A DNA stretch of 64,000 nucleotides from an uncultured Microbulbifer sp. GTDB lineage: Bacteria > Pseudomonadota > Gammaproteobacteria > Pseudomonadales > Cellvibrionaceae. Where the stretch lies: the NCBI RefSeq assembly GCF_947504145.1, contig NZ_CANNGQ010000003.1, forward strand, positions 372,001 to 436,000, read 5' to 3'. The position numbers and the translations under genes were made by a program. Positions 10,232-24,690 of the stretch are shown here, one piece after another; position 1 is the first letter of the stretch, and each line of letters opens with the position of its first letter. The notes beneath the pieces are model-generated. The model worked only from the letters and a program-made list of their open reading frames with translations, did not search any database and had not been told where the DNA came from.

Positions 10232-10495
10232 TTAAACCTTCGCCGCACGCTCTACAATTTTCTGCAAGGACCAGGCCTTGCTCTTGGACAGCGGACGAGC
10301 TTCTTCAATGGTCACAACATCACCGATGCCGCAGTCATTGTTTTCGTCGTGTGCCTTGAGCTTGGTGGACTTGCTCACGATTTTGCCGTAGATCGGGTGC
10401 TTAACACGGCGCTCGATCAAAACGGTGATGGTTTTATCCATCTTGTCACTCACAACCTTGCCGGTCAGAGTCCGCTTCAGTTTTGCTTCAGCCAT
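10232..10495 (-). CDS. rpsQ: 30S ribosomal protein S17
   Basis: S17, 87 residues, a primary 16S rRNA-binding protein with an OB fold. [20 protein letters not shown] and the [15 protein letters not shown] segment are diagnostic. Last gene of the S10 operon in transcription order, 2 bases after rpmC. Confidence 0.98.
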   Translation of the reverse strand: MAEAKLKRTLTGKVVSDKMDKTITVLIERRVKHPIYGKIVSKSTKLKAHDENNDCGIGDVVTIEEARPLSKSKAWSLQKIVERAAKV

Positions 10496-10497
10496 GA

Positions 10498-10689
10498 TTA
10501 AATACCTGCCTTCTCGGTCAACACAGTCTTAATGCGAGCAATGTCGCGACGAGTCTGCTTCAGCAGATGAGTCTGATTCAGCTGACCGGTGGACTTCTGC
10601 ATGCGCAGTTTGAATTGTGCTTCAAGCTGGCTCAGGAGTTCCTGGTTCAGTTCTTCAACAGACTTTGAGCGTAGATCTGCAGTCTTCAT
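10498..10689 (-). CDS. rpmC: 50S ribosomal protein L29
   Basis: L29, 63 residues, located near the nascent-chain exit. [18 protein letters not shown] and the C-terminal [11 protein letters not shown] helix are typical. Its ATG shares one base with the rplP stop codon (TAATG), which indicates translational coupling. Confidence 0.98.
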   Translation of the reverse strand: MKTADLRSKSVEELNQELLSQLEAQFKLRMQKSTGQLNQTHLLKQTRRDIARIKTVLTEKAGI

Positions 10690-11102
10690 TACATCACCGA
10701 ACGCTTAACGAAAGTTGTCTTTACAGGCAGCTTGGCTGCAGCGAGCTCGAAAGCTTCGCGAGCCAGTTCTTCGGATACGCCTTCCATTTCATAGAGGACT
10801 TTACCCGGCTGAATCTGAGCCACCCAGTATTCTACGTTACCCTTACCTTTACCCATACGAACCTCGAGGGGCTTGCTGGAAATGGGCTTGTCCGGAAACA
10901 CACGAATCCAGATCTTACCGCCACGCTTAACGTGACGGGTCATTGCACGACGAGCTGCTTCGATCTGACGCGCAGTAATGCGCCCACGACCGATGGCCTT
11001 AAGGCCGAACTCGCCAAAGCTCACTTTAGAGCCGCGCTCGGCAAGACCGCGATTGCGACCCTTCTGTACCTTGCGGAATTTTGTACGCTTTGGTTGTAGC
11101 AT
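10689..11102 (-). CDS. rplP: 50S ribosomal protein L16
   Basis: L16, 137 residues, close to the A-site tRNA elbow. [20 protein letters not shown], the [20 protein letters not shown] region and [14 protein letters not shown] are all conserved. S10 operon, between rpsC and rpmC. Confidence 0.98.
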   Translation of the reverse strand: MLQPKRTKFRKVQKGRNRGLAERGSKVSFGEFGLKAIGRGRITARQIEAARRAMTRHVKRGGKIWIRVFPDKPISSKPLEVRMGKGKGNVEYWVAQIQPGKVLYEMEGVSEELAREAFELAAAKLPVKTTFVKRSVM

Positions 11103-11113
11103 CTGCGCACCCC

Positions 11114-11794
11114 TTATTTAGCAGCTTTTTTGCGAGTCTTCGCTGGCTTTTCTTCGGGGATTTCGTCACCGATGACTTCGCCTTTGAAGATCCAAACTTT
11201 CACACCGATGATGCCGTAGGTAGTACTGGCTTCATAAGTGCCGTAGTCGATGTTGGCACGCAGAGTGTGCAGCGGCACACGGCCTTCACGGTACCATTCA
11301 GAACGCGCGATCTCAGCACCGCCGAGACGACCGCCTACCTGAATCTTGATACCTTCAGCGCCCTGGCGCATAGCGTTCTGTACGGCGCGCTTCATCGCAC
11401 GACGGAACATAACGCGACGCTCCAGCTGCTGAGCAACGTTCTGGGCTACCAGAGTGGCATCCAGATCTGGCTTGCGTACTTCTTCAATGTCGATGTGCAC
11501 AGGCACACCCATCTGAGAAGTCAGCTCGTTGCGCAGACGCTCTACGTCTTCACCTTTTTTACCGATAACGATGCCCGGACGCGCAGTGTGAATAGTCACA
11601 CGAGCGGTGTTGGCCGGACGTTCGATCTCGATACGGCTCACGGAAGCGTGGGCCAGTTTCTTGCGAATGTATTCGCGAACCTTCAGATCCGTGTACAGCT
11701 TGTCTGCGTACTCGTCGCTGCCGGCATACCAAACAGAGGTATGCTTTTTAACGATACCCAGACGAATGCCGGTAGGATGTACTTTTTGTCCCAT
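11114..11794 (-). CDS. rpsC: 30S ribosomal protein S3
   Basis: S3, 226 residues, part of the mRNA entry channel. The N-terminal [14 protein letters not shown] and the KH type-2 domain with its GxxG loop ([18 protein letters not shown]) are clear. The C-terminal domain contains [20 protein letters not shown]. The C-terminus ends in a lysine-rich tail. Confidence 0.98.
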   Translation of the reverse strand: MGQKVHPTGIRLGIVKKHTSVWYAGSDEYADKLYTDLKVREYIRKKLAHASVSRIEIERPANTARVTIHTARPGIVIGKKGEDVERLRNELTSQMGVPVHIDIEEVRKPDLDATLVAQNVAQQLERRVMFRRAMKRAVQNAMRQGAEGIKIQVGGRLGGAEIARSEWYREGRVPLHTLRANIDYGTYEASTTYGIIGVKVWIFKGEVIGDEIPEEKPAKTRKKAAK

Positions 11795-11813
11795 GGTTTT
11801 CTCGCCTGCTCTC

Positions 11814-12146
11814 TTATTTCTCGGCTACTTTCACAGTAATGTGACAAGTACGCTTAAGAATACGATCAGCACGACCTTTGGCACGCGGTTTAATGCGCTT
11901 CATGGTCATACCCTCATCCACGAAGATGGTGGAAACCTTCAGTTCGTCAACGTCAGCACCGTCATTGTGCTCGGCGTTGGCGATGGCAGATTCCAGAACC
12001 TTCTTAACGATCGCAGCACCCTTCTTGTGGCTGAAAGCCAGGATATCCAGGGCTTCCTCGACACCTTTGCCGCGAATCTGATCAGCTACCAGACGCGCTT
12101 TCTGTGCCGAAAGACGAGCACCGCGTAGTTTTGCTTGCACTTCCAT
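11814..12146 (-). CDS. rplV: 50S ribosomal protein L22
   Basis: L22, 110 residues, lining the peptide exit tunnel. The tunnel hairpin region ([20 protein letters not shown]) is normal in length, with no insertion or deletion like those known to give macrolide resistance. S10 operon, between rpsS and rpsC. Confidence 0.98.
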   Translation of the reverse strand: MEVQAKLRGARLSAQKARLVADQIRGKGVEEALDILAFSHKKGAAIVKKVLESAIANAEHNDGADVDELKVSTIFVDEGMTMKRIKPRAKGRADRILKRTCHITVKVAEK

Positions 12147-12161
12147 CTCTATAACCTCGGC

Positions 12162-12440
12162 TTAGCGCTTCTTCGCTTTCTTATCCGCAGCGTGGCCACG
12201 GTAAGTGCGGGTAGCCGCGAATTCGCCCAGCTTGTGACCAACCATTTCTTCGTTGACCAATACGGGCACGTGTTGACGACCGTTGTGAACGGCAATCGTC
12301 AGGCCCACCATTTCCGGCATAACCATGGAACGGCGGGACCAGGTTTTAATCGGTCGACGATCATTTTTCTCAATCGCCGCCTCCACCTTCTTGATCAAAT
12401 GCAGATCAATAAAGGGACCTTTCTTTAATGAGCGTGGCAC
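12162..12440 (-). CDS. rpsS: 30S ribosomal protein S19
   Basis: S19, 92 residues. [19 protein letters not shown] and the C-terminal [15 protein letters not shown] segment are conserved. It lies between rplB and rplV in the S10 operon. Confidence 0.98.
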   Translation of the reverse strand: MPRSLKKGPFIDLHLIKKVEAAIEKNDRRPIKTWSRRSMVMPEMVGLTIAVHNGRQHVPVLVNEEMVGHKLGEFAATRTYRGHAADKKAKKR

Positions 12441-12477
12441 TGTCGATTCCTCTCTAGCAGCTCAGACGACGCGCAGC

Positions 12478-13302
12478 TTATTTGCCGCGACGACGTACAA
12501 TCATTTTGTCGGTGCGCTTGTTCTTACGCGTTTTCTTACCCTTGGTCGGAACGCCCCACGGTGTCACAGGGTGACGACCACCAGAGGTACGACCTTCACC
12601 ACCACCGTGCGGGTGATCTACCGGGTTCATCGCCACACCGCGAACGGTAGGACGAACACCGCGCCAACGTTTGGCACCTGCTTTACCCAGCTTGCGCAGG
12701 CTGTGCTCGGAGTTGCTCACTTCACCCAGGGTGGCGCGACACTCAGACAGAACCTTACGCATTTCGCCAGAACGCAGACGGATAGTCGCGTACTGACCTT
12801 CACGGGCAACCAGCTGTACAGAGGCACCGGCAGAGCGGGCCAACTGAGCACCTTTACCAGGCTTGAGCTCGATGGCGTGAATCACGGAACCAACCGGGAT
12901 GTTGCGCAGCGGCAAAGTGTTACCCACTTTGATCGGAGCGGCATCGCCAGATTGAATTTTGTCACCAGCTTTCAGGTGCTTCGGCGCAATAATGTAACGA
13001 CGCTCACCATCGGCATAACAAACCAGAGCGATGTGCGCGCTGCGGTTTGGATCGTATTCCAGACGCTCAACGGTGGCCGGAATGCCATCCTTGTTGCGCT
13101 TGAAATCGACCATACGGTAGTGATGCTTGTGACCACCACCAATGTGACGAGTGGTAATGCGACCGTTGTTGTTACGACCACCGGACTTGGACTTCTTCTC
13201 CAGCAGCGGCGCGTAAGGTGCACCCTTGTGCAGGTCGGTATTAACAACCTTTACGAGGTGACGACGGCCGGCAGAGGTCGGTTTTGTCTTTACAAGAGCC
13301 AT
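12478..13302 (-). CDS. rplB: 50S ribosomal protein L2
   Basis: L2, 274 residues, needed for subunit association and peptidyl transfer. The C-terminal signature [14 protein letters not shown] contains the conserved histidine. The N-terminal [17 protein letters not shown] and the basic tail ([20 protein letters not shown]) are normal. Confidence 0.98.
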   Translation of the reverse strand: MALVKTKPTSAGRRHLVKVVNTDLHKGAPYAPLLEKKSKSGGRNNNGRITTRHIGGGHKHHYRMVDFKRNKDGIPATVERLEYDPNRSAHIALVCYADGERRYIIAPKHLKAGDKIQSGDAAPIKVGNTLPLRNIPVGSVIHAIELKPGKGAQLARSAGASVQLVAREGQYATIRLRSGEMRKVLSECRATLGEVSNSEHSLRKLGKAGAKRWRGVRPTVRGVAMNPVDHPHGGGEGRTSGGRHPVTPWGVPTKGKKTRKNKRTDKMIVRRRGK

Positions 13303-13316
13303 TGTAACTTTCCCCT

Positions 13317-13613
13317 TTACTCAGCAGCTTCAAAGTTGATGTCGCTGCCTTCGGCCAGACGAACGTAGGCTTTTTTCCAATCGTTGCGCACGCCCATGCC
13401 GTAGCGGGTGCGCTTGGTTTTGCCTTTAACGTTCACGGTGCGGACCTGCTCAACAGACACGTTGAACAGCTTCTCTACCGCAGCCTTGATCTCGGCTTTG
13501 GAAGCATCGGTGGTCACTTTGAACACTACCTGATTGGCGACATCCGCCAGTACAGCAGCCTTCTCGGAAATTACCGGGCCCAGCAGGACTTTGTAAATTC
13601 GCTCTTGGTTCAT
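13317..13613 (-). CDS. rplW: 50S ribosomal protein L23
   Basis: L23, 98 residues, the docking site for SRP and trigger factor at the tunnel exit. [16 protein letters not shown] and [18 protein letters not shown] are typical. The start overlaps the rplD stop (ATGA), so the two are translationally coupled. Confidence 0.98.
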   Translation of the reverse strand: MNQERIYKVLLGPVISEKAAVLADVANQVVFKVTTDASKAEIKAAVEKLFNVSVEQVRTVNVKGKTKRTRYGMGVRNDWKKAYVRLAEGSDINFEAAE

Positions 13614-14224
13614 CCCAGCACCTCATCAATTTTCTTCAGTGCAGAAACGGTAACCACGACCTTGTCAAAGCGAATCAGGCTTACCGGATCGATAGCCTGG
13701 ACATCGCGAACATCGATCTTGTGCAGATTGCGCGCCGCCAGGTAAAGATTTTCATTTACCTCTTCGGTCACGATCAACGCTTCAGACAGATCGAACTGTG
13801 CCAGCTTGGTTACCAGCTGCTTGGTCTTCGGCGCTTCCACGTCGAAGGACTCAACTACAACCAGACGCTCCTGACGAGCCAGCTCGGAGAGAATGCAGCG
13901 CAGTGCAGCGCGGTACATTTTCTTGTTCAGCTTGACGCTGTGATCACGCGGCTCAGCGGCGAAGGTTACGCCACCGGAGCGCCACAGCGGGCTGCGAATA
14001 GTACCGGCACGCGCACGGCCAGTACCTTTTTGGCGCCACGGCTTTTTGCCGCCGCCGGAAACCGCAGCGCGGTTTTTCTGAGCCTTGGTACCCTGACGAG
14101 CGCCAGCCATATAGGCGACGACTGCCTGGTGCACCAGGTCCTGGTTGAACTCACGACCGAAAGCCACTTCAGAGACTGCAACAGTGCCTTTAGCGCCTTC
14201 GGGAGTTGCGATATTCAGTTCCAT
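13610..14224 (-). CDS. rplD: 50S ribosomal protein L4
   Basis: L4, 204 residues. The extended tunnel loop is intact ([20 protein letters not shown]). In E. coli, L4 also represses its own S10 operon through the leader RNA. Here the leader between the predicted promoter and rpsJ is short (about 70 nt), so the same mechanism cannot be assumed. Confidence 0.98.
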   Translation of the reverse strand: MELNIATPEGAKGTVAVSEVAFGREFNQDLVHQAVVAYMAGARQGTKAQKNRAAVSGGGKKPWRQKGTGRARAGTIRSPLWRSGGVTFAAEPRDHSVKLNKKMYRAALRCILSELARQERLVVVESFDVEAPKTKQLVTKLAQFDLSEALIVTEEVNENLYLAARNLHKIDVRDVQAIDPVSLIRFDKVVVTVSALKKIDEVLG

Positions 14225-14242
14225 ATCTATTTCCCCTCAGAC

Positions 14243-14878
14243 TTAGGCTTTAACGGCCGGACGAACGATTACGTTGCCACCGGGCGCGCCAGGAACGGCA
14301 CCTTTAACCAGCAGCAGATTACGTTCGGCGTCCACACGAACCACTTCCAGATTTTGCGTGGTAACACGCTCGGCACCCATGTGACCGGCCATCTTCTTGC
14401 CTTTCCACACACGACCAGGAGTCTGGCACTGACCGATAGAACCGGGCGCGCGGTGAGACAGGGAGTTACCGTGGGTAGCATCTTGCATGCTGAAGTTCCA
14501 GCGCTTGATACCGCCCTGGAAACCTTTACCTTTGGAAGTGCCGGTTACATCAATCTTCTGGCCAGCTTCAAAGCCTGCAACAGTGATTTCAGAACCGATT
14601 TCGAAGGACTCTTCAGAACCGTCAGTACGCAGTTCAAAAAGAGCAGAGCCAGCCTCAGTGTTGGCTTTGGCGAAGTGGCCCGCTTGGGGCTTGGAGACAC
14701 GGGAAGCCTTACGAGCACCCACAGTAACCTGTACCGCGGAGTAACCGTCAGTTTCCTGAGTTTTCACCTGAGTGACGCGATTCGGAGCTACCTCGATAAC
14801 AGTTACCGGGATAGAAGCGCCATCTTCGGTGAAGATGCGAGTCATGCCGCTTTTGCGGCCGACAATACCTATAGTCAT
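14243..14878 (-). CDS. rplC: 50S ribosomal protein L3
   Basis: L3, 211 residues. The central loop ([20 protein letters not shown]) reaching towards the peptidyl transferase centre is present, including the glutamine that PrmB methylates in E. coli. S10 operon, between rpsJ and rplD. Confidence 0.98.
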   Translation of the reverse strand: MTIGIVGRKSGMTRIFTEDGASIPVTVIEVAPNRVTQVKTQETDGYSAVQVTVGARKASRVSKPQAGHFAKANTEAGSALFELRTDGSEESFEIGSEITVAGFEAGQKIDVTGTSKGKGFQGGIKRWNFSMQDATHGNSLSHRAPGSIGQCQTPGRVWKGKKMAGHMGAERVTTQNLEVVRVDAERNLLLVKGAVPGAPGGNVIVRPAVKA

Positions 14879-14987
14879 CTTTTCAACCTCTCAGTGCACG
14901 GGGCTTTAACCCACTGCGGCCGCCCAATTTCAGAGCGTTACACTACCCAGACCTTTTTCGCCTGGGATTCGGTAGTTAATTGAAGTG

Positions 14988-15299
14988 TTAGCCGAGACTA
15001 ATCTGAACCTCAACACCGGCTGCCAGATCGAGCTTCATCAGCGCGTCGACAGTTTTCTCGGTAGGCTCAACAATGTCCAGCAAACGCTTGTGAGTACGGA
15101 TCTCGTACTGGTCGCGCGCGTCTTTATTAACGTGCGGAGAAATCAGTACGGTGTACTTCTCTTTACGAGTCGGCAGCGGAATCGGACCGCGTACTTGAGC
15201 GCCGGTGCGCTTGGCCGTCTCTACAATCTCCTGGGTAGACGTGTCGATCAGCTTGTGATCGAACGCCTTCAGGCGAATTCGAATGCGTTGACCCTGCAT
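14988..15299 (-). CDS. rpsJ: 30S ribosomal protein S10
   Basis: S10 (also NusE, a transcription antitermination partner of NusB), 103 residues. [20 protein letters not shown] and the exposed loop [20 protein letters not shown] are conserved. First gene of the S10 operon, with an excellent promoter about 75-105 bases upstream. Confidence 0.98.
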   Translation of the reverse strand: MQGQRIRIRLKAFDHKLIDTSTQEIVETAKRTGAQVRGPIPLPTRKEKYTVLISPHVNKDARDQYEIRTHKRLLDIVEPTEKTVDALMKLDLAAGVEVQISLG

Positions 15300-15374
15300 G
15301 GAATCAAACTCCAGTAAACAAATCTAAAGAACGTCCTCTTACGCAGCCCCGAGGGCGGGCGAAAAGGAGCGCGA

Positions 15375-15403
15375 AGTCTACGGGCAGACCGAAACACTGT
15401 CAA
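15375..15403 (-). promoter_or_regulatory. Promoter of the S10 operon
   Basis: Minus strand: a perfect TTGACA (15398-15403), a 17-base spacer, and TAGACT (15375-15380), then a GC-rich discriminator (TCGCGCTCC). This is the best sigma70 match in the window. It sits between the tuf1 terminator and rpsJ, so S10 can be transcribed independently of str. Confidence 0.85.
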
Positions 15404-15540
15404 GGCAGACTGGTAATTATTTAACCAATGCGCGCTGACAGGCGACCCACGCGGGCACCACCGGCATCCTGACCCACCATCCAGCCCGACAAACAGACCA
15501 GACATGACGCCTCAGTCAGCCAGAGCGCCAGCCCAAAAAC

Positions 15541-15575
15541 AAAAAGAGCCGCGACAGTGACTGCCGCGGCTCCTC
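15541..15575 (-). terminator. Rho-independent terminator of the str operon
   Basis: Minus strand: GAGCCGCGGCAG and CTGTCGCGGCTC form a 12-bp stem with one G-U pair and a 3-nt loop, followed by TTTTTGTTTTT. It starts about 45 bases past the tuf1 stop. A strong, textbook terminator. Confidence 0.9.
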
Positions 15576-15616
15576 AGTATCAGGCAGAAACCCGATAGGT
15601 AATCAGCGAGTAGCGA

Positions 15617-16840
15617 TTACTCGATGATTTTGGCTACAACGCCAGCACCAACGGTACGGCCACCTTCGCGAATCGCGAAGCGCAGGCCTTCTTCCATGGC
15701 GATCGGGCAGATCAGAGTCACAGACATCTGAATGTTGTCACCCGGCATTACCATTTCAGTGCCTTCCGGCAGCTCAACCGCACCAGTTACGTCGGTAGTA
15801 CGGAAGTAGAACTGAGGACGGTAGCCTTTGAAGAACGGGGTGTGACGACCACCTTCGTCCTTGGACAGGATGTAAACCTCACCTTCGAACTTGGTGTGCG
15901 GGGTGATGGAACCTGGCTTCGCCAGAACCTGACCACGCTCAACTTCGTCACGCTTGGTGCCACGCAGCAGGGCGCCAATGTTCTCACCAGCACGACCTTC
16001 GTCGAGCAGCTTGCGGAACATTTCAACACCAGTACAGGTGGTAGAAGTGGTTTCTTTGATACCAACGATCTGGATTTCGTCACCAGTGTTGATGATGCCA
16101 CGCTCTACACGACCGGTTACTACGGTACCGCGACCAGAGATGGAGAATACGTCTTCGATCGGCATCAGGAACGGCTGATCTACAGCGCGCTCTGGCTCCG
16201 GGATGTACTCGTCCAGGGTCTCTACCAGCTTCTTAACAGCACTGGTGCCCAGCTCGTTGTCGTCTTCGCCGTTCAGGGCCATCAAGGCAGAACCAGCGAT
16301 GATCGGCGTGTCGTCACCCGGGAATTCGTATTGATCCAGCAGCTCGCGCAGCTCCATCTCTACCAGTTCCAGCATCTCGGAGTATTCTTCAGAGCCTACG
16401 CCGCCGCAGTCTTCTGCCAGCAGGTCCGCTTTGTTCAGGAATACAACGATGAACGGTACACCTACCTGACGGGACAGCAGGATGTGCTCGCGGGTCTGCG
16501 GCATAGGGCCGTCAGTCGCGCCACATACCAGGATTGCGCCGTCCATCTGAGCAGCACCGGTGATCATGTTTTTAACGTAGTCGGCGTGGCCCGGGCAGTC
16601 TACGTGCGCGTAGTGGCGGGTCGGGGACTCGTATTCAACGTGAGAGGTGGCGATGGTGATACCGCGCTCACGCTCTTCCGGTGCGTTATCGATACCGTCG
16701 AAGGCAACGGCTGCGCCGCCCCATACTTCGGCACATACGCGGGTCAGCGCTGCGGTCAGGGTGGTTTTACCGTGGTCAACGTGACCGATGGTGCCCACGT
16801 TTACGTGGGGCTTGGAACGTTCAAACTTTTCTTTTCCCAT
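15617..16840 (-). CDS. tuf: Elongation factor Tu (copy 1)
   Basis: EF-Tu, 407 residues, delivers aminoacyl-tRNA to the ribosome. The GTPase motifs are visible: GHVDHGKTT (P-loop), DCPGHADYV (switch II) and NKAD (guanine specificity). The protein is longer than E. coli EF-Tu (394), mostly because of an insertion after NKADLL ([15 protein letters not shown] region). It is the last gene of the str operon, downstream of fusA. A second gene at 32858-34081 encodes an identical protein. Confidence 0.98.
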   Translation of the reverse strand: MGKEKFERSKPHVNVGTIGHVDHGKTTLTAALTRVCAEVWGGAAVAFDGIDNAPEERERGITIATSHVEYESPTRHYAHVDCPGHADYVKNMITGAAQMDGAILVCGATDGPMPQTREHILLSRQVGVPFIVVFLNKADLLAEDCGGVGSEEYSEMLELVEMELRELLDQYEFPGDDTPIIAGSALMALNGEDDNELGTSAVKKLVETLDEYIPEPERAVDQPFLMPIEDVFSISGRGTVVTGRVERGIINTGDEIQIVGIKETTSTTCTGVEMFRKLLDEGRAGENIGALLRGTKRDEVERGQVLAKPGSITPHTKFEGEVYILSKDEGGRHTPFFKGYRPQFYFRTTDVTGAVELPEGTEMVMPGDNIQMSVTLICPIAMEEGLRFAIREGGRTVGAGVVAKIIE

Positions 16841-16882
16841 TTTCAGGATCCTCTAACTAAATAGTTGTAAAGGGACTAAAGC

Positions 16883-18991
16883 TTAAGCTTTGTTCTTGGC
16901 GATAATTTCGTCAGCGACGTTTTTCGGCGCTTCGGAGTACTTCAGGAACTCCATGGTGTAGGTCGCACGGCCCTGGGTAGCAGAGCGCAGGTCAGTGGCG
17001 TAACCGAACATTTCGGCCAGCGGCACTTCCGCATTCACAACCTTGCCAGAAGAGCTGTCTTCCATGCCCTGGATCAGGCCGCGACGACGGTTGAGGTCGC
17101 CCACAACGTCACCCATGTTCTCTTCGGGAGTAACTACTTCCACTTTCATCATTGGCTCGAGCAGTACCGCACCACCGACCTGAGCCAGCTTTTTGGTTGC
17201 CATGGAACCAGCGATCTTGAACGCCATTTCGTTGGAGTCCACATCGTGGAAGGAACCGTCGTACAGGGTAGCTTTCAGGCCCAGCAGCGGGTAGCCAGCC
17301 AGAACACCGTTCTGCATCTGCTCTTCGATACCCTTCTGTACCGCCGGGATGTATTCCTTCGGTACTACACCACCAACGATGGCGTTTTCCCACTCGAGAC
17401 CTTCCTGCGACTCATCTTCCGCCGGCTCGAACTTGATCCACACGTGACCGTACTGACCGCGACCACCGGACTGACGAACGAACTTGCCTTCGATCTCAGA
17501 GGTGTTACGGATGGTTTCACGGTAGGCAACCTGCGGCTTACCAATGTTCGCCTCTACATTGAACTCGCGACGCATACGGTCAACGATGATGTCCAGGTGC
17601 AGCTCGCCCATACCAGAAATGATCGTCTGGCCAGTCTCTTCGTCGGTTTTCACACGGAAAGACGGGTCTTCCTGGGCCAGCTTGCCCAGTGCGATGCCCA
17701 TTTTTTCCTGGTCCGGCTTGGACTTCGGCTCTACCGCCACAGAAATTACCGGCTCCGGGAATTCCATACGCTCGAGAACGATTTTGGCATCTTCAGCACA
17801 CAGGGTGTCACCAGTGGTCACATCCTTCAGGCCGATGGCAGCGGCGATATCGCCCGCCAGCACTTCTTTGATCTCTTTACGCTCGTTAGAGTGCATCTGC
17901 ACCATACGGCCGACACGCTCTTTCTTCTCTTTCACAGAGTTGAATACCGCGGTGCCGCTTTCCAGCTTACCGGAGTACACACGGAAGAAGGTCAGAGTAC
18001 CAACGAAGGGGTCGGTCGCGATCTTGAACGCCAGCGCAGAGAAAGGTGCGTTGTCGTCGGCTTCACGAGTTTCAACAGTTTCTGCTTTATCCAGCAGAGT
18101 ACCTTCGATGGCCTTAACTTCGGTCGGTGCCGGCAGGTATTCAATAACCGCGTCCAGCATGGCCTGAACACCCTTGTTCTTGAACGCAGAGCCGCCCAGA
18201 ACAGGAACGATTTCGTTCGCCAGGGTTAATTGACGGATAGCGGCCTTGATTTCTTCCTCAGACAGCTCACCTTCTTCAAGGTATTTTTCCATCAGCTCTT
18301 CGCTGGCTTCCGCTGCTGCTTCCACCAGGAACTCGCGCATTTCGTCGCACTCGTCCTGCATGTCAGCCGGGATATCCCCGTAGTCGAAAGTCATACCCAT
18401 GTCGTCTTCGTTCCACAGGATGGCCTTCATCTTGACCAGGTCGACAACACCTTTGAACTCGTCTTCGGAGCCAATGGTCATCTGCAGTGGAACGGCATTC
18501 GCGTTCAGACGGGTTTTCAGCTGGCCCACAACCTTGCGGAAGTCAGCGCCGGCACGGTCCATCTTGTTGACGAAGACCATACGCGGGACTTCGTACTTGT
18601 TGGCTTGACGCCACACGGTCTCGGTCTGCGGCTGAACGCCGGAGGAGCCGCACAGTACAACAACCGCGCCATCGAGAACACGCAGGGAACGCTCTACTTC
18701 AATGGTGAAGTCAACGTGCCCAGGGGTGTCGATGATGTTTACACGGTGCTGCGGGAACTGCTGCTGCATGCCAGCCCAGAAACAGGTGGTTGCTGCAGAA
18801 GTAATGGTGATACCACGCTCCTGCTCCTGCTCCATCCAGTCCATGGTGGCTGCGCCTTCGTGCACTTCACCAATTTTGTGGGACAGACCGGTGTAGAACA
18901 GTACACGTTCGGTGGTAGTGGTTTTACCGGCGTCTACGTGGGCGCAGATGCCGATATTGCGATAGCGTTCGATAGGCGTTTTACGTGCCAC
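16883..18991 (-). CDS. fusA: Elongation factor G
   Basis: EF-G, 702 residues, the translocation GTPase. Motifs [30 protein letters not shown] and [10 protein letters not shown] are present, with domain IV ([11 protein letters not shown]) and domain V near the end. I chose the GTG at 18991 (reading [14 protein letters not shown], the family start) because GAGGA lies about 7 bases upstream. A TTG eight codons earlier lacks a ribosome binding site. Str operon, between rpsG and tuf1. Confidence 0.96.
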   Translation of the reverse strand: MARKTPIERYRNIGICAHVDAGKTTTTERVLFYTGLSHKIGEVHEGAATMDWMEQEQERGITITSAATTCFWAGMQQQFPQHRVNIIDTPGHVDFTIEVERSLRVLDGAVVVLCGSSGVQPQTETVWRQANKYEVPRMVFVNKMDRAGADFRKVVGQLKTRLNANAVPLQMTIGSEDEFKGVVDLVKMKAILWNEDDMGMTFDYGDIPADMQDECDEMREFLVEAAAEASEELMEKYLEEGELSEEEIKAAIRQLTLANEIVPVLGGSAFKNKGVQAMLDAVIEYLPAPTEVKAIEGTLLDKAETVETREADDNAPFSALAFKIATDPFVGTLTFFRVYSGKLESGTAVFNSVKEKKERVGRMVQMHSNERKEIKEVLAGDIAAAIGLKDVTTGDTLCAEDAKIVLERMEFPEPVISVAVEPKSKPDQEKMGIALGKLAQEDPSFRVKTDEETGQTIISGMGELHLDIIVDRMRREFNVEANIGKPQVAYRETIRNTSEIEGKFVRQSGGRGQYGHVWIKFEPAEDESQEGLEWENAIVGGVVPKEYIPAVQKGIEEQMQNGVLAGYPLLGLKATLYDGSFHDVDSNEMAFKIAGSMATKKLAQVGGAVLLEPMMKVEVVTPEENMGDVVGDLNRRRGLIQGMEDSSSGKVVNAEVPLAEMFGYATDLRSATQGRATYTMEFLKYSEAPKNVADEIIAKNKA

Positions 18992-19110
18992 AGTTGTATC
19001 CTCGATATACGGCAAAAGGCAGCGCGGCTCTGTGTGGAAAACAGGTCCTTGCTGCCTTTCGATTTTAATTTCCGATGTGGGTATTCATCAGAGTCAGAAG
19101 CTTCACTATC

Positions 19111-19581
19111 TTAGAAACGATAGTGAGAGAACGCCTTGTTGGCTTCCGCCATACGGTGCACGTCTTCACGCTTCTTGACCGCGCCGCCCTTGTTCTGGGA
19201 AGCATCGATCATTTCGTTGGCCAGGCGCTGGGCCATAGATTTCTCGCCGCGCTTACGGGAGAAATCTACCAGCCAGCGCATTGCCAGCGCGGTGCGACGC
19301 GAAGGACGCACTTCTACCGGTACCTGGTAAGTAGCACCACCAACACGGCGGGATTTTACTTCCACCATCGGAGCGATGTTTTCCAGGGACTCTTCGAAAA
19401 TCTCAATCGGATCTTTGTTCAGCTTTTCTGAAACCAGATCCAGTGCACCGTAAACGATGCTCTCTGCCACGGACTTCTTACCAGAGATCATGACATGGTT
19501 CATGAACTTGGCCAGAGTCACGTTCCCGAACTTGGGATCGGGCAGCACTTCGCGCTTGGCGACTACACGTCTTCTTGGCAT
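19111..19581 (-). CDS. rpsG: 30S ribosomal protein S7
   Basis: S7, 156 residues, nucleates the 30S head. [20 protein letters not shown] and the C-terminal [14 protein letters not shown] end are conserved. In E. coli it is the repressor of the str operon. It lies between rpsL and fusA. Confidence 0.98.
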   Translation of the reverse strand: MPRRRVVAKREVLPDPKFGNVTLAKFMNHVMISGKKSVAESIVYGALDLVSEKLNKDPIEIFEESLENIAPMVEVKSRRVGGATYQVPVEVRPSRRTALAMRWLVDFSRKRGEKSMAQRLANEMIDASQNKGGAVKKREDVHRMAEANKAFSHYRF

Positions 19582-19709
19582 GGGATTGCCTCTCTTCAGG
19601 GTTACTCTGAGATGCCGCCGTACTAACTAAAAATAGTAACTACAAATCGGCGAGCTCAGCCTTACTCCGGTTATTCGTTAAACCGAAACGCAATGTTGTC
19701 TTGGGGCAA

Positions 19710-20084
19710 TTAAGCCTTAGGACGCTTGGCACCGTACTTGGAACGGCCCTGCTTGCGATCGTTTACGCCGGCACAGTCAAGTGCACCGCGTACAGTGTGA
19801 TAGCGCACACCCGGCAGGTCTTTTACACGACCGCCGCGAATCAGCACCACACTGTGCTCCTGCAGGTTGTGACCTTCACCACCGATGTACGAAGTCACTT
19901 CGTAACCGTTGGTCAGGCGCACACGGCAAACTTTACGCAGTGCGGAGTTCGGCTTCTTCGGTGTAGTGGTATACACACGAGTACAAACTCCACGGCGCTG
20001 CGGGCTGGCTTGCAGTGCAGGAACGTCGCTTTTTTCGACTTTGCGTTTTCTCGGCTTACGAACCAACTGGTTGATCGTTGCCAT
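19710..20084 (-). CDS. rpsL: 30S ribosomal protein S12
   Basis: S12, 124 residues, part of the decoding centre. The loop [18 protein letters not shown] and the [17 protein letters not shown] segment carry the wild-type lysines and proline at the positions whose changes give streptomycin resistance or dependence. First gene of the str operon. The ribosome binding site GGAGTGA directly follows the T-tract of a leader hairpin. Confidence 0.98.
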   Translation of the reverse strand: MATINQLVRKPRKRKVEKSDVPALQASPQRRGVCTRVYTTTPKKPNSALRKVCRVRLTNGYEVTSYIGGEGHNLQEHSVVLIRGGRVKDLPGVRYHTVRGALDCAGVNDRKQGRSKYGAKRPKA

Positions 20085-20097
20085 TAAAAATCACTCC

Positions 20098-20134
20098 AAA
20101 AATAAAACGCCCCCACCTTTACAGCAGCGGGGGC
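20098..20134 (-). terminator. Terminator-like hairpin in the rpsL leader
   Basis: Minus strand: GCCCCC and GGGGGC pair across a 14-nt loop and are followed by GTTTTATTTTT, then directly by the rpsL ribosome binding site. It lies downstream of the rpsL promoter (20208-20236) and 25 bases before the ATG. It is therefore inside the str leader and acts as an attenuator candidate as well as a backstop for rpoC transcripts. Confidence 0.65.
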
Positions 20135-20207
20135 CTATCGTCAGTGCGCGATATACACGGTTCGCCCTGAGACCAACCGGCAATCACACCCCATTAGCGG
20201 GGGCCGC

Positions 20208-20236
20208 ATTCTATAAGCGCGGCCACCGCGAGTCAA
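20208..20236 (-). promoter_or_regulatory. Promoter of the str operon
   Basis: Minus strand: TTGACT (20231-20236), a 17-base spacer, TAGAAT (20208-20213), and a GC-rich discriminator (GCGGCCCCC). It predicts a leader of about 115 nt before rpsL. Further upstream an 11-bp stem with one wobble (20286-20296 with 20315-20325) lies between the rpoC stop and the promoter, without a T-run. Confidence 0.8.
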
Positions 20237-20345
20237 TCGCCAGGCGAAGTAATCACTCACAACGCCCGACAACCGCAATCCGGAACTGACCGGCAAACCC
20301 ATCGCATGATGAACTTGCCAGTCAGACTACTCCGTTCTGTGGACC

Positions 20346-24575
<4,230 letters not shown>

Positions 24576-24690
24576 GGCCTTTCCTCCACTAGGGGGTAGT
24601 CAACCCGGCCAACTGCTTCTGGGGCCGGGAGTGCCGGTGGTCTCTTGCTGACCACCGGCCTCTGTCTACTAAATCCGATTGATACCAGTC
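24576..24690 (-). other. rpoB-rpoC spacer with two stable hairpins
   Basis: This 115-base spacer holds two GC-rich inverted repeats: GCCGGTGGTC/GACCACCGGC (24633-24659, 10 bp perfect, 7-nt loop) and CCCGGCC/GGCCGGG just to its left, 24604-24628. Neither has a T-run on the minus strand, so they look like RNA-processing or stabilising structures more than terminators. Confidence 0.55.
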
